The notes under the pieces are model-generated. The model ran no database searches. It was not told where the DNA came from and saw only the letters and a list, made by a program, of their open reading frames with translations. A DNA stretch of 64,000 nt, taken from positions 1 through 64,000 of the IMG/VR virus record IMGVR_UViG_3300030060_005952, one strand, 5' to 3'. Below, one piece after another: positions 13,056 through 21,280 of this stretch. The first letter of the stretch is position 1. Every line of letters starts with the position of its first letter. The translations under genes were made by a program, and so were the position numbers. The DNA comes from a virus.

Positions 13056-13733
13056 GTGGGCGAGCAGGTCACTAAGCGCTCTTGTGCATTTTGTCAACAT
13101 CCTGATAGAGCGATTTATGAAGAAGCAATGCTCAATGGTGAAATGACCGCCAAGCAATTAGATAAGGAAATGGGTTGGAGAGCAAACACTGCTGACAGAC
13201 ATTTTAGAAATCATATGGGTGAATACCATATGGCTGCAAATCCTAGTTGTGTAATTTGCTCACACCCAGACAGAGCAGAGTTTGAACATCGATATTTCAC
13301 AAATGGCTCAGAGTCAGACTCAATAGCAGCAGAGCTTGGAGTTGCAGAAAACACAGTATTTCATCACATGAAGTTTCATTTCCAACCATTAGTACAAAAA
13401 TCAGCGGCAACTGAGGTAGCCATCCAAGTTGGTAACGAAATGAATGTCTTACGTGGTAATGTGGAAAGATTAAACAGTAGGCTCAATGAATTTCTAGATG
13501 AGACTAGCATACATGAAGATGGTTTTGTTAGAGACGCAGTAAGTCTGCACAAAGAGGTTAGAGAATCTGTTAAGGATTTATTGAAAATGAACGATGCTTG
13601 GGGTACACAAAGTGATACACCACAAATAAATCAAACAATAAACGTCTTGAAAGTAGAACTTGCTAAGGAAAGTCCTGAAACTTGGAAGAGAATAAGAGAG
13701 ACACTTTTGGAAACGGAGGCTGAAGAAGTATGA
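13056..13733 (+). CDS. Protein with two CxxC-HPDR / helix-turn-helix modules
   Basis: 225 residues from GTG 13056. Two copies of a unit C-x-x-C-x-H-P-D-R-A-x(about 20)-helix-turn-helix-like segment-H (residues about 11-58: CAFCQHPDRA ... AKQLDKEMGWRANTADRHFRNH; and about 66-115: CVICSHPDRAEFE ... SIAAELGVAENTVFHHMKFHF). The repeat suggests tandem zinc-stabilised HTH DNA-binding domains. The C-terminal half is helical. Position shortly upstream of the large terminase and the DNA-binding nature make it a candidate small terminase or late regulator. It has no ribosome site, and a 32-bp spacer precedes it. Confidence 0.7.
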   Translation: MGEQVTKRSCAFCQHPDRAIYEEAMLNGEMTAKQLDKEMGWRANTADRHFRNHMGEYHMAANPSCVICSHPDRAEFEHRYFTNGSESDSIAAELGVAENTVFHHMKFHFQPLVQKSAATEVAIQVGNEMNVLRGNVERLNSRLNEFLDETSIHEDGFVRDAVSLHKEVRESVKDLLKMNDAWGTQSDTPQINQTINVLKVELAKESPETWKRIRETLLETEAEEV

Positions 13734-14134
13734 TTTCCATAAGCGACCTCATGCAAATTACTCATCCCGGTCACAGACATTACATTTCTCAGAAAAATAT
13801 ACATGATGATGATTTGCCACTTTTCTTAGATTATTGTGTAACAGTCGTTGAGAGGTTTAATCATCATTCGGAAAAGAACTTTCAGACCAGTCTTGAAAAC
13901 AAAAATTGTATAGTGAACATAGTTGATTTAATGGCTTCTTTACATATGACTGATGAGCCTGAAGATGTGTTTGAAATTAGAAAGAAATTACACAGAGAAT
14001 TATCAAATTTTGATTATGTTTGTACAGTCATGGCTAGATGTTTCGTTAGTCCGGGGTTTGTAAAAGAATTCTATGAAAATCTTTCTAAGAAGCTAAATGA
14101 TGAAATATCAGCATACGCGGGGTTGGAATTATGA
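13730..14134 (+). CDS. Unknown 134-residue helical protein
   Basis: 134 residues, entirely soluble and helical in appearance (LPLFLDYCVTVVERFNHHSEKNF, DVFEIRKKLHRELSNFDYVC). No recognised motif. Both ends overlap neighbouring genes by ATGA, so it is tightly coupled to the HTH protein before and the large basic protein after. Codons are clearly A/T-rich. Confidence 0.7.
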   Translation: MISISDLMQITHPGHRHYISQKNIHDDDLPLFLDYCVTVVERFNHHSEKNFQTSLENKNCIVNIVDLMASLHMTDEPEDVFEIRKKLHRELSNFDYVCTVMARCFVSPGFVKEFYENLSKKLNDEISAYAGLEL

Positions 14135-15438
14135 CGGAGGGGATGCAGGGACGTTCCTCCGATACGAGGATGTATAATCCACGTAGTGAATCCTCCCATA
14201 TGTATCGTAATAATCACGAAGAAGATACATACAGTCCTGATGATGCAAAGCATCGTGATGAGCGTTATGAGGAAAAGCAAAAGAAGAAGGAAAAAGAAAA
14301 GAAAGAACGTGATAAAGTAAAGCATATTCGTATCAGACCCAAAGACCTACCACCTTCAGAAGATGAAAATGACGATGATGAAGATGAAGGTATGTACAAA
14401 CCTGACAAAAGAAATGCTGAGAGAGAAATCTCAGCTATCACTGGACCACCCGGCAACGGTGGTTTTCTCACGAGTCTTGCTACACAAGCAAAAGGACCCG
14501 GCGCTGCTGGTGGAAATATGTTCGCCATGAGTGAGGTTATGGATGATGCTTGGTCTAGTCTTTTAAAATCAAAAGAAAGTAAGAAAGCAAAGAAAGATAA
14601 GAAAGAGAGAAGTAAGAAATTCCGACCTTCTACGGGACAATTCAAGACTCCACCCGGTGGTTCAATGGGACCGAAAGGAGCCACTGAAAGAAGAAGAAAA
14701 AGTGTTAGAAGGGCTGTTTCAAGAGGTAAGTTGACCGGAATGAAAGATGCTCCAAAAGCAGTTGAGATGGAACACAGGGGTGTGTCGGTCAAACAACCAT
14801 TATCAAAAGACCCTGCTAGATACAGAGATTATCAAGGTACAATGGAAGCCAGAAAAAGACTAGGTGGAGTAAGACAAGACACATCTTCACAAAGAAGATT
14901 CGGGCAAAGAAAATACCAAGCAGGACCAACTGGTGGCGGTAGACTTCTTGGTGGCGTTGGTGTTAGAAAACCCAGAATACACTCTCCTAGAATGTCACAT
15001 AGAGTTTCGATGCCTCATTTGAACAGACCTAAAACTCCTTCTGCTGGATTATCAATGGGTAAAATGGGTCTAAGACAAAGCGTAATGGGACCTCCACCAG
15101 TAACGGCGATAGCTCCACCAGCACCAATGCCAAGTCCAAATCAACAGTTTCAAATGAGTTCTGATTACGTGCCTTACAGCGATATTCTCAAAGCAAAAAT
15201 TACAGCATCGGACATAGCCGAGATGAGAAGAATGCTGTTTGAAATTAGAAGAGAACTCAAAGACAAGGACAAAAAGAGCAAATCGATGGGAACCAAAGAC
15301 ACTGCTGGAGCTGGGGATGACAAACCCAAAAGCAAGAATGGTGGATTCAAACAGACCTCACGACCACAAGGGGGAACCGAGGACGCCACTGATATGACGG
15401 GTATCCTTCCTGAAAATCGTGGGGGAGCCACCGCATGA
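14131..15438 (+). CDS. Large basic, disordered protein with internal A-W-x-x-L-L-K tag
   Basis: 435 residues, rich in Lys, Arg, Gly and Pro. The N-terminal 90 residues are charged and low-complexity (EEKQKKKEKEKKERDK ... EDENDDDEDEG). Around residues 133-146 lies MSEVMDDAWSSLLKS, the cluster's tag in internal position, followed at once by a Lys-rich stretch. A later YSDILKAK (about 349-356) resembles the LLK-A site in the capsid protein. The remainder resembles an Arg/Gly-rich DNA-binding tail (GRLLGGVGVRKPRIHSPRMS). Probably an internal head protein bound to DNA that is cut by the prohead protease. Starts and ends with ATGA overlaps. Confidence 0.75.
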   Translation: MTEGMQGRSSDTRMYNPRSESSHMYRNNHEEDTYSPDDAKHRDERYEEKQKKKEKEKKERDKVKHIRIRPKDLPPSEDENDDDEDEGMYKPDKRNAEREISAITGPPGNGGFLTSLATQAKGPGAAGGNMFAMSEVMDDAWSSLLKSKESKKAKKDKKERSKKFRPSTGQFKTPPGGSMGPKGATERRRKSVRRAVSRGKLTGMKDAPKAVEMEHRGVSVKQPLSKDPARYRDYQGTMEARKRLGGVRQDTSSQRRFGQRKYQAGPTGGGRLLGGVGVRKPRIHSPRMSHRVSMPHLNRPKTPSAGLSMGKMGLRQSVMGPPPVTAIAPPAPMPSPNQQFQMSSDYVPYSDILKAKITASDIAEMRRMLFEIRRELKDKDKKSKSMGTKDTAGAGDDKPKSKNGGFKQTSRPQGGTEDATDMTGILPENRGGATA

Positions 15439-17801
15439 GCAAGGTTAGAGTTCTACCTAAAACCCTGAAAAAGAGCGATGGAAATTTCATCTATTGGGAT
15501 GGAAAACAAAGAGCCCAAAGACATCCACCGAAGGAGGTCAAGAATACTGACCCGAATGGAATAGACCACGCTCCTCCTTTTGCACATACTGGCAGTCATG
15601 GTGAAAATGAAACAGGAGAACTTGGCGTTGGAAAGATAATACCCGGAAAATATGAAACCGGACCACATGGTGAATTGGTGTACAAAGACGAGCTTGGTGG
15701 TCTACACTTTCATGGTATAGATGGCGTTATACACCATTTGGGAAATTTACTCAAGAGTGAGGGTATTGATGATAGTGCAGCAAAGTTAGTCCAACAAGCC
15801 ATAGAAGAAACAAACAATGACCCCCTACATAGGGACAATCCAGATAATCACCTTCCCGATGTAACAGATAAAGCTTGGCGAAGACTAGTCATGAGTGACT
15901 ACCAAGGACCAAAATTTGAAGAAGAGGGAAGAGCCAGACAGCACTATGTTACCATTGATGGTCAGAAACAACTGATAACTGGTTACAGAAATTTTCATGG
16001 TCATGATTCACCTCACGGGATGTTTCTAGATTCCTTGGCTAATCCTGTGCAAGCCGCTCTCGCTAGAATCCTAAAAGAAAAGCATAATCTTGACCCACCA
16101 CAAGGTAGAAATGATTTTCTTACCAGACCGCATATAAGAAGCGCTTACCTAAGTTATGCACTAGGTCCAAACTCTACCCCTGAAAATCCACAATATTACA
16201 GAGCTAATACTTCAGCTAGAACAGGACAAGTGTATGGTACTAACTATCAGACGAGGAACGCTTTCAAAAATGATATACTTTCTAGATTGAGTGAAGCCGG
16301 AATAGATACTGATATTGCTTTTCCTGATACATCAGCATATGGCATAGCACACATGCTTCCCGATAGATTCTTTAGAAGAGTTAGAAAAGGCACACGAAAA
16401 TATAGCGAGGGTGCAGAACCAACAGGGGCAGTAAGAGTTGCTAATCAAGAAATCATGGATGCGATAGGACATAGCAGTGTAGGTGGAGAAGCTATTGCTA
16501 GGGGAAGAGTGAAGCAGACTCTGAATCCATTTGAACACCCTGCTCTTGCCAACACTATGTATGGGGGAAGACCACTTTCACAAATCCTAGCTTCTGACGA
16601 ACAAAGAAAAAAGTTTCTTTATGGATTACTTTCCTATGATGCTTTTATGAAAATATTTGGCAAAACCTCACCAGATTCACCTGCTGGTAGACTTGCTAGT
16701 GCCTTCACTGAGTTGCACACGGGACTCCAAGACACTGCTGAGTTACCAGCAGGTGCTTTGGATTTAGGTGGCATTCAAAATCACGTCGGTGCTGTGCAAG
16801 GGAGGTACGGAACTGGTAGGCATCTCAGAGCTAAGGACATGCGTGCTTTGGCAATTCACAGTGGACATGAGGAAGCGATGGGCAACAATGCTGGAAACTT
16901 CAAACTGAGAACTACAGAATTAACTCCTGAGCTAGAAGTGAAGTACAACATAAAGCATCAAGAGCCATATGAAGGTGAAGTGGAGGAAATCAGAGGTGTC
17001 ATGGAAGCGATATCAGAGTTCCTAGCTGATGCGAAAGGACATGAGACGAGACTAACTCATCCAATAGAGCTACCAACACAACCTGCGGTCAGCACTAGTT
17101 TTCAAATGCCAACTAATCAAGGCATGAGTTTGGCAGACCACGTAAGATACTCTCCCCTTGTTGAAAACACAATGGCCGAAGGGACCACACGAGCGATGGG
17201 TGGCTCAACACAAGATTTGCCACCTGCACCAGTCGTACCTCAAGTAACCCAAATGGCCACACCACCTAGTAACGTAGCACGAACACAACCGCCAACTTCT
17301 GCAAATTTGGCAACTCCTAGTCTATCGCCTGAGCAAGTTACTGCTGCTAGAACAGGAGCGGCTAATCTTAGCGATGACCAATTAAGACAACTGATGAGAA
17401 CAGGTGGTGCTAGGTCTGGTGGTAGTACCACACCAATTGCTCAACCAGAGTTAGAGCGTTTTAGAGGCGCCTTCAGTGACCCATATCAGAGACTTATCAC
17501 AGAGTACATGAAAGGAGAGGGCTCGGTCGAAGAAGTGCAAGATAGGTTAATCAAGACCATGGAGAGACTTCAAATCAAGGATGCTAAGAATGATTCTACA
17601 ATAATCAAACATGTAAGTGAAAATAAACTTTCGATAGATTCTTTTCATGATGTTTCCACAATGGCCAAAAAGCTTGGCCTCGCCCCTCAAGATATTAGGT
17701 TGATAAACGAGAGCAAGGGTGATTGGATGAGGTTGAACAAGTCTTTCGGTTTCTCTGAGAGAGATATCAAGATAGTCAAGCTGTCTTTCAGGGGTGATTG
17801 A
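15435..17801 (+). CDS. Large 788-residue virion-type protein, unknown
   Basis: 788 residues. N-terminal 120 residues are His-rich (LHFHGIDGVIHHLGNLLKSEG), with an LLK-S peptide at about 110-113 and AWRRLVMS at 147-153, both loosely like the cluster tag. The central 150-500 region appears to be a folded helical domain (PHIRSAYLSYALG, FLYGLLSYDAFMKIFG). A Pro/Ser/Thr-rich linker (about 555-640) follows, then a C-terminal helical domain. Not recognisable. It precedes the terminase, as internal or injection proteins often do, and shares His-rich and LLK features with the 1747-residue protein downstream of the portal. Both ends overlap or abut neighbours. Confidence 0.75.
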   Translation: MSKVRVLPKTLKKSDGNFIYWDGKQRAQRHPPKEVKNTDPNGIDHAPPFAHTGSHGENETGELGVGKIIPGKYETGPHGELVYKDELGGLHFHGIDGVIHHLGNLLKSEGIDDSAAKLVQQAIEETNNDPLHRDNPDNHLPDVTDKAWRRLVMSDYQGPKFEEEGRARQHYVTIDGQKQLITGYRNFHGHDSPHGMFLDSLANPVQAALARILKEKHNLDPPQGRNDFLTRPHIRSAYLSYALGPNSTPENPQYYRANTSARTGQVYGTNYQTRNAFKNDILSRLSEAGIDTDIAFPDTSAYGIAHMLPDRFFRRVRKGTRKYSEGAEPTGAVRVANQEIMDAIGHSSVGGEAIARGRVKQTLNPFEHPALANTMYGGRPLSQILASDEQRKKFLYGLLSYDAFMKIFGKTSPDSPAGRLASAFTELHTGLQDTAELPAGALDLGGIQNHVGAVQGRYGTGRHLRAKDMRALAIHSGHEEAMGNNAGNFKLRTTELTPELEVKYNIKHQEPYEGEVEEIRGVMEAISEFLADAKGHETRLTHPIELPTQPAVSTSFQMPTNQGMSLADHVRYSPLVENTMAEGTTRAMGGSTQDLPPAPVVPQVTQMATPPSNVARTQPPTSANLATPSLSPEQVTAARTGAANLSDDQLRQLMRTGGARSGGSTTPIAQPELERFRGAFSDPYQRLITEYMKGEGSVEEVQDRLIKTMERLQIKDAKNDSTIIKHVSENKLSIDSFHDVSTMAKKLGLAPQDIRLINESKGDWMRLNKSFGFSERDIKIVKLSFRGD

Positions 17802-17802
17802 G

Positions 17803-18549
17803 ATGGGTAATGTTTATGTTTTGAGGAAGCAAAATGAAACCTCTATACAAGTAGGTAGCGATGGGACACCTAATTTACAATATCAGATTGGTACAGGTAA
17901 AAAGATGACTAGTCCCTTGAAATTCTTACCTTACTTAGCAGGTGGATATGGCGCACTCAGAAGTCTTGCTAGTCGTGACCAGACTGACCTTGGTTCTGCT
18001 TTAGCTTCGGCAGGTATGACTGGATTAACCAATTATGGAACTTTCAATCAGTTGGGGTCAGGGGCTGAGAAACTTTTCAGAGATAGACTTGGTAGAGAAA
18101 AAGAGGCTCCTTTACCTTCGGCTCCTACCATACCTCTTGGTCAATTACCAATGGATGAAATGGAATTAAGAAACAACACTAGTCAAGCACCAGTAGATAA
18201 CACCGGAAACACAGTGGCTCAAAATTTAAGAGAAAACCCAATCTTACCTTTTGGTTTTGAAAATATTCCTGAAACACCAATGCCCGGTGAAACTCCAGAT
18301 TCTGCTAGGATGATTGAACAAGCCTCACAAATGGGACAAAACCCAAGCATACCATTTGGTCGTGAGGCGATGCCGACCCCAACTGGACAAATGACTGATG
18401 CACAAAGAGCAGTCATGTCTCAGTCTGGCAGTAGAATGATGCCAGTGATACCCGGTTCACGTATTGATGAAAGTCAACGAAACTACCAACGAACTGAAGC
18501 AGGTGAGACTCCTACTTTAGATAAATTTGGTTTCACTAGGTTTGGGTGA
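17803..18549 (+). CDS. Pro/Met-rich protein ending in TLDKFG
   Basis: 248 residues from ATG 17803 (GGGGTGA 5 nt upstream). N-terminus has SDGTPNLQYQIG, related to KDGTPDLRYKKS at the end of the 9331 gene. A Gly/Ala/Leu-rich segment (FLPYLAGGYGALRSLASR ... LASAGMTGLTNYG) could be membrane-associated. The rest is a low-complexity Pro/Met/Asn stretch with repeated NP-I-x-P-F-G units. The last residues TLDKFGFTRFG resemble the TLDQFG peptide found in two other large proteins here. Directly precedes the large terminase. Function unknown. Confidence 0.7.
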   Translation: MGNVYVLRKQNETSIQVGSDGTPNLQYQIGTGKKMTSPLKFLPYLAGGYGALRSLASRDQTDLGSALASAGMTGLTNYGTFNQLGSGAEKLFRDRLGREKEAPLPSAPTIPLGQLPMDEMELRNNTSQAPVDNTGNTVAQNLRENPILPFGFENIPETPMPGETPDSARMIEQASQMGQNPSIPFGREAMPTPTGQMTDAQRAVMSQSGSRMMPVIPGSRIDESQRNYQRTEAGETPTLDKFGFTRFG

Positions 18550-18553
18550 TTGA

Positions 18554-20029
18554 TTGGTCAAGGAGGACATGAAAGAGTTCGTCCTTGAGATGGATAGGGA
18601 GATGTCCAAGAAGTCCTTTAGGTATTTTTTCACTGATGTTCTTGATTTTCTCTACAATCATCATCACGAGTCTTGGGGAAAAGGATTAGATGAGAACCAA
18701 TACTACTGTGTCAAGGCTTCTCGTGACCACGGCAAATCTGTGTTTTTCATGTCTTACGCTTTGTGGTTGGCGGCTTTCAACCCCGGTACTCACATCATGA
18801 TATTCTCTCACTCCCTTGAGCAAACTCTTGAGCATATGAGATTTATTCGTAATAACATAGAGACTTCAGATGTTTTGAGAAATCTCAAACCACAGGGTAA
18901 GCCTTGGGCTAAGTCATACTTTGAGTTCACAAACGGCTCTCGTATAATGGCAAAGTCCGTTGGTGGAGCAACTCGTGGTTTCCACCCGGATGTAGTTGTC
19001 TGTGACGATATTCTCTGGGGCACAAGCGGAACTGAACTACAGAGAACCGCAGACTGGTTTTACGGTGTTCTTCTCCCAGTTCTCCACCACAGCTCTAGAC
19101 TGATGATGGTTGGAACACCATTTAGCTACAACGATTTGTACGCTGAGTTAGAGCAGAAGGAGACTTTCACAGTCGAGACTTATCCAGCCATAGACAGAGA
19201 GGGAGTCGCATTATGGCCAGAGCGTTGGGATTTGGAGGCTCTAGAACAAAGAAGACTTTCCATGCCAGCTATACAGTTCAGCCGTGAGTATCTATGCGAG
19301 CCGATTCACGATGTTGCGAGTATGTTTCCAATGGACATACTTGAGCTTGCTCGTGACAATGACTTGGTGTTACTTGAAAGAGCCGACACAGAATACAACG
19401 AAGAAGGAGAGCCGAATGGTGTATTTGGTCAACACTTCATAGGACACGACCCTGCAATATCATCTGACAAGAACGCCGATTTCACAGCAATGGTGGTTCT
19501 CAGGATATTGCCGAATGAGCCACATAAGCAGATAATACATGCTGTGCACGAGAGAGGTATGTCATCGATGGCACAAAAAAGAATGATGGTGATTCTGAAC
19601 AATAAGTTTCAACCTGATTTGATAGAGCTTGAGGGAAACAATTTCCAAAGAATGCTTGAAGCTGAAATGAGGGAGATGGCTTCCGATATGCCAATTAAAG
19701 TATTTATGACGACTAGAGCTAGAAAAGAATCTCTTTTCATGTCGCTTCTTCTAGCCTTTGAGCAAGGAAATATCAAAACCCCGTATGGTGATGAGAAGAG
19801 TCGTAAATTCACTCATCAGCTTGAGCAAGAGCTGAATAGATTTGGCATGCAGAAGAATGGTAGGCTTGAGAGCGTTGGCACCCACGATGACTTAGCTATG
19901 GGTTTGGCTCTTGCGAATTGGGCGACTAAGGAATTCAAAGGCTCAGTAGTTCTCTTAGATGACGTAATGGAGAACTTTGATGGGTGGTTTGACGGTAACT
20001 CTAAATCCGGCGGTTGGATGGTACCTTGA
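18554..20029 (+). CDS. terL: Terminase large subunit
   Basis: 491 residues, the usual size of TerL. The ATPase half has a variant Walker A SRDHGKS (K61-S62), a Walker B HPDVVVCDD (D151-D152), and the coupling motif GTPFSYND. The nuclease half has the metal-binding acidic residues in GHDPAISSDKNADF (D299), ELEGNNFQ and GTHDDLAMG (about 457). This motor threads DNA into the prohead through the portal and cuts the concatemer. The start is TTG 18554 (GGTGA 4 nt upstream); ATG 18569 after AAGGAGGAC is an alternative that would remove 5 residues. Portal lies downstream, separated by a 29-residue gene and a LAGLIDADG protein. One of the most certain calls in the window. Confidence 0.97.
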   Translation: MVKEDMKEFVLEMDREMSKKSFRYFFTDVLDFLYNHHHESWGKGLDENQYYCVKASRDHGKSVFFMSYALWLAAFNPGTHIMIFSHSLEQTLEHMRFIRNNIETSDVLRNLKPQGKPWAKSYFEFTNGSRIMAKSVGGATRGFHPDVVVCDDILWGTSGTELQRTADWFYGVLLPVLHHSSRLMMVGTPFSYNDLYAELEQKETFTVETYPAIDREGVALWPERWDLEALEQRRLSMPAIQFSREYLCEPIHDVASMFPMDILELARDNDLVLLERADTEYNEEGEPNGVFGQHFIGHDPAISSDKNADFTAMVVLRILPNEPHKQIIHAVHERGMSSMAQKRMMVILNNKFQPDLIELEGNNFQRMLEAEMREMASDMPIKVFMTTRARKESLFMSLLLAFEQGNIKTPYGDEKSRKFTHQLEQELNRFGMQKNGRLESVGTHDDLAMGLALANWATKEFKGSVVLLDDVMENFDGWFDGNSKSGGWMVP

Positions 20030-20039
20030 GGGATTAGTT

Positions 20040-20129
20040 ATGGTGACCACAGAAGATGACGGAAATTGGCTCAATAATACCACTTTCATAGAGAAGGATA
20101 AAGATAATAACAGGACTTTCTGGGTGTGA
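20040..20129 (+). CDS. 29-residue small protein
   Basis: A short gene filling the gap between the terminase and the LAGLIDADG protein. ATG 20040 to TGA 20127-20129, and the stop overlaps the GTG start of the next gene by three bases, as coupled genes do. The product is polar and acidic (MVTTEDDGNW ... KDKDNNRTFWV). A GAGGG lies about 8 nt upstream. Small size keeps confidence modest; function unknown. Confidence 0.5.
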   Translation: MVTTEDDGNWLNNTTFIEKDKDNNRTFWV

Positions 20130-21280
20130 GAATATTGAACGAACTTTTCTCAAACACTGGTGATGGTTGGTTTGAAACTCATTTGGGTTGCACGGCCTCT
20201 CAGATAGTTAAGAGATTGAGAAAATCTAGAAGGCACAATAAACAACAAAAACACGAAATTGATGACATCATAAATGACATTCGTGTAATCAAAGCTTTGG
20301 AGTTTGAGAAAACTCTGGACATGTACGATTGGTTGGCAAAACATGCTGATGTTGTACGTTCTTTCTCCCCAAGTGAAAAAGACATGAGGGCTTTGAGAAA
20401 GTTTGGTGAAAGTAGGCAAGTCAATTTGATTAGAGCCTGTAATCAATGGAGAAAGTCTGATGAGATAATTAGTATGCTTGAGAAACACGAAGGTGTCTGG
20501 GGTGACGATGAGAAAGACTCTTGGGTAAAAGCCATGGACGATAGAGCTAGTGCAAAACTAATTTGGAAAAACACTCTGCACCAAATGCAAAGACTGACTG
20601 ATAAAGAAGTAACTGCTTTGACAAAAAGTTCCGATTTGTTGCAGAAAATGGGTCCTATGACTGCTCGCTCGATTTTTGAGAACCTCCATGAGAAAAACAT
20701 TCTACATAAGACCATGACTCCAATGAAGCTTTCTAAACTACTGAGCATGTATGGGGAGGAAGTAGACATCATGAGCGGTGCAACTCGCTCTACTTTTGTA
20801 AAAATGGATTCTACTGGTTTGATTCTCAAAGACCCTTTTGCATATGCTAGTGGTTTTCTAGATGCAGATGGCTATATCACTATCACTGGGAGGGGTGAGC
20901 CTAGAGCTGGTTTCATAGCAACTGGCACTAGGGGAAGGGCACATTGCGAACATTTGAGAAAAACTCTAGGTTGTGGTATTTTACAACTTGACCAGAAAAT
21001 ATACAAAGATGGACAAAGGAGCCAACACAGATTACAGTTTTATTCAAAAGGCGATATCAAGAAACTATTGACTGCTTTGATGCCTCATTTAGAAATGAAG
21101 AAAACACAAGCAAAAGCGGTTTTGGCATATATTGAAGAAAGTGACACTATGAGAAAGGAAGAGCTCAAAAAACTAGTTAAGTATAGCAACTGGAGTGACG
21201 ATACAACAAAAGCCGAGTCGCTACTCGCTGAGTGGGGAGTAGACGTAGACGCTGTAACTAAGTGGCAGGAGGGATTGTAA
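20126..21280 (+). CDS. LAGLIDADG-type endonuclease-like protein between terminase and portal
   Basis: 384 residues from GTG 20126. N-terminal 200 residues are helical and basic (RLRKSRRHNKQQKHEIDDII ... ) with a likely HTH (GPMTARSIFENLHEKNILHKTMTPMKLSKLL). The C-terminal 145 residues contain YASGFLDADGYITI (G243 to G249 core, the LAGLIDADG helix with its acidic residue), HCEHLRKTLGCG, LQFYSKGDIKKLLTALMPHL and K-T-Q-A-K-A-V-L, the order seen in single-motif LAGLIDADG homing endonucleases. One motif means it would act as a dimer. Location between terL and portal is common for mobile endonucleases, but the long N-terminal DNA-binding part could mean a domesticated packaging factor (small terminase or head-completion role). 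No intron or intein boundary is seen in terL. Confidence 0.8.
   Translation: MRILNELFSNTGDGWFETHLGCTASQIVKRLRKSRRHNKQQKHEIDDIINDIRVIKALEFEKTLDMYDWLAKHADVVRSFSPSEKDMRALRKFGESRQVNLIRACNQWRKSDEIISMLEKHEGVWGDDEKDSWVKAMDDRASAKLIWKNTLHQMQRLTDKEVTALTKSSDLLQKMGPMTARSIFENLHEKNILHKTMTPMKLSKLLSMYGEEVDIMSGATRSTFVKMDSTGLILKDPFAYASGFLDADGYITITGRGEPRAGFIATGTRGRAHCEHLRKTLGCGILQLDQKIYKDGQRSQHRLQFYSKGDIKKLLTALMPHLEMKKTQAKAVLAYIEESDTMRKEELKKLVKYSNWSDDTTKAESLLAEWGVDVDAVTKWQEGL

Noticed and set aside
18554-21280. Intein or group I intron in the terminase because a LAGLIDADG protein follows
   Set aside because: Terminase motifs run in one uninterrupted frame of normal length; no splice junction residues seen. The LAGLIDADG gene is free-standing.
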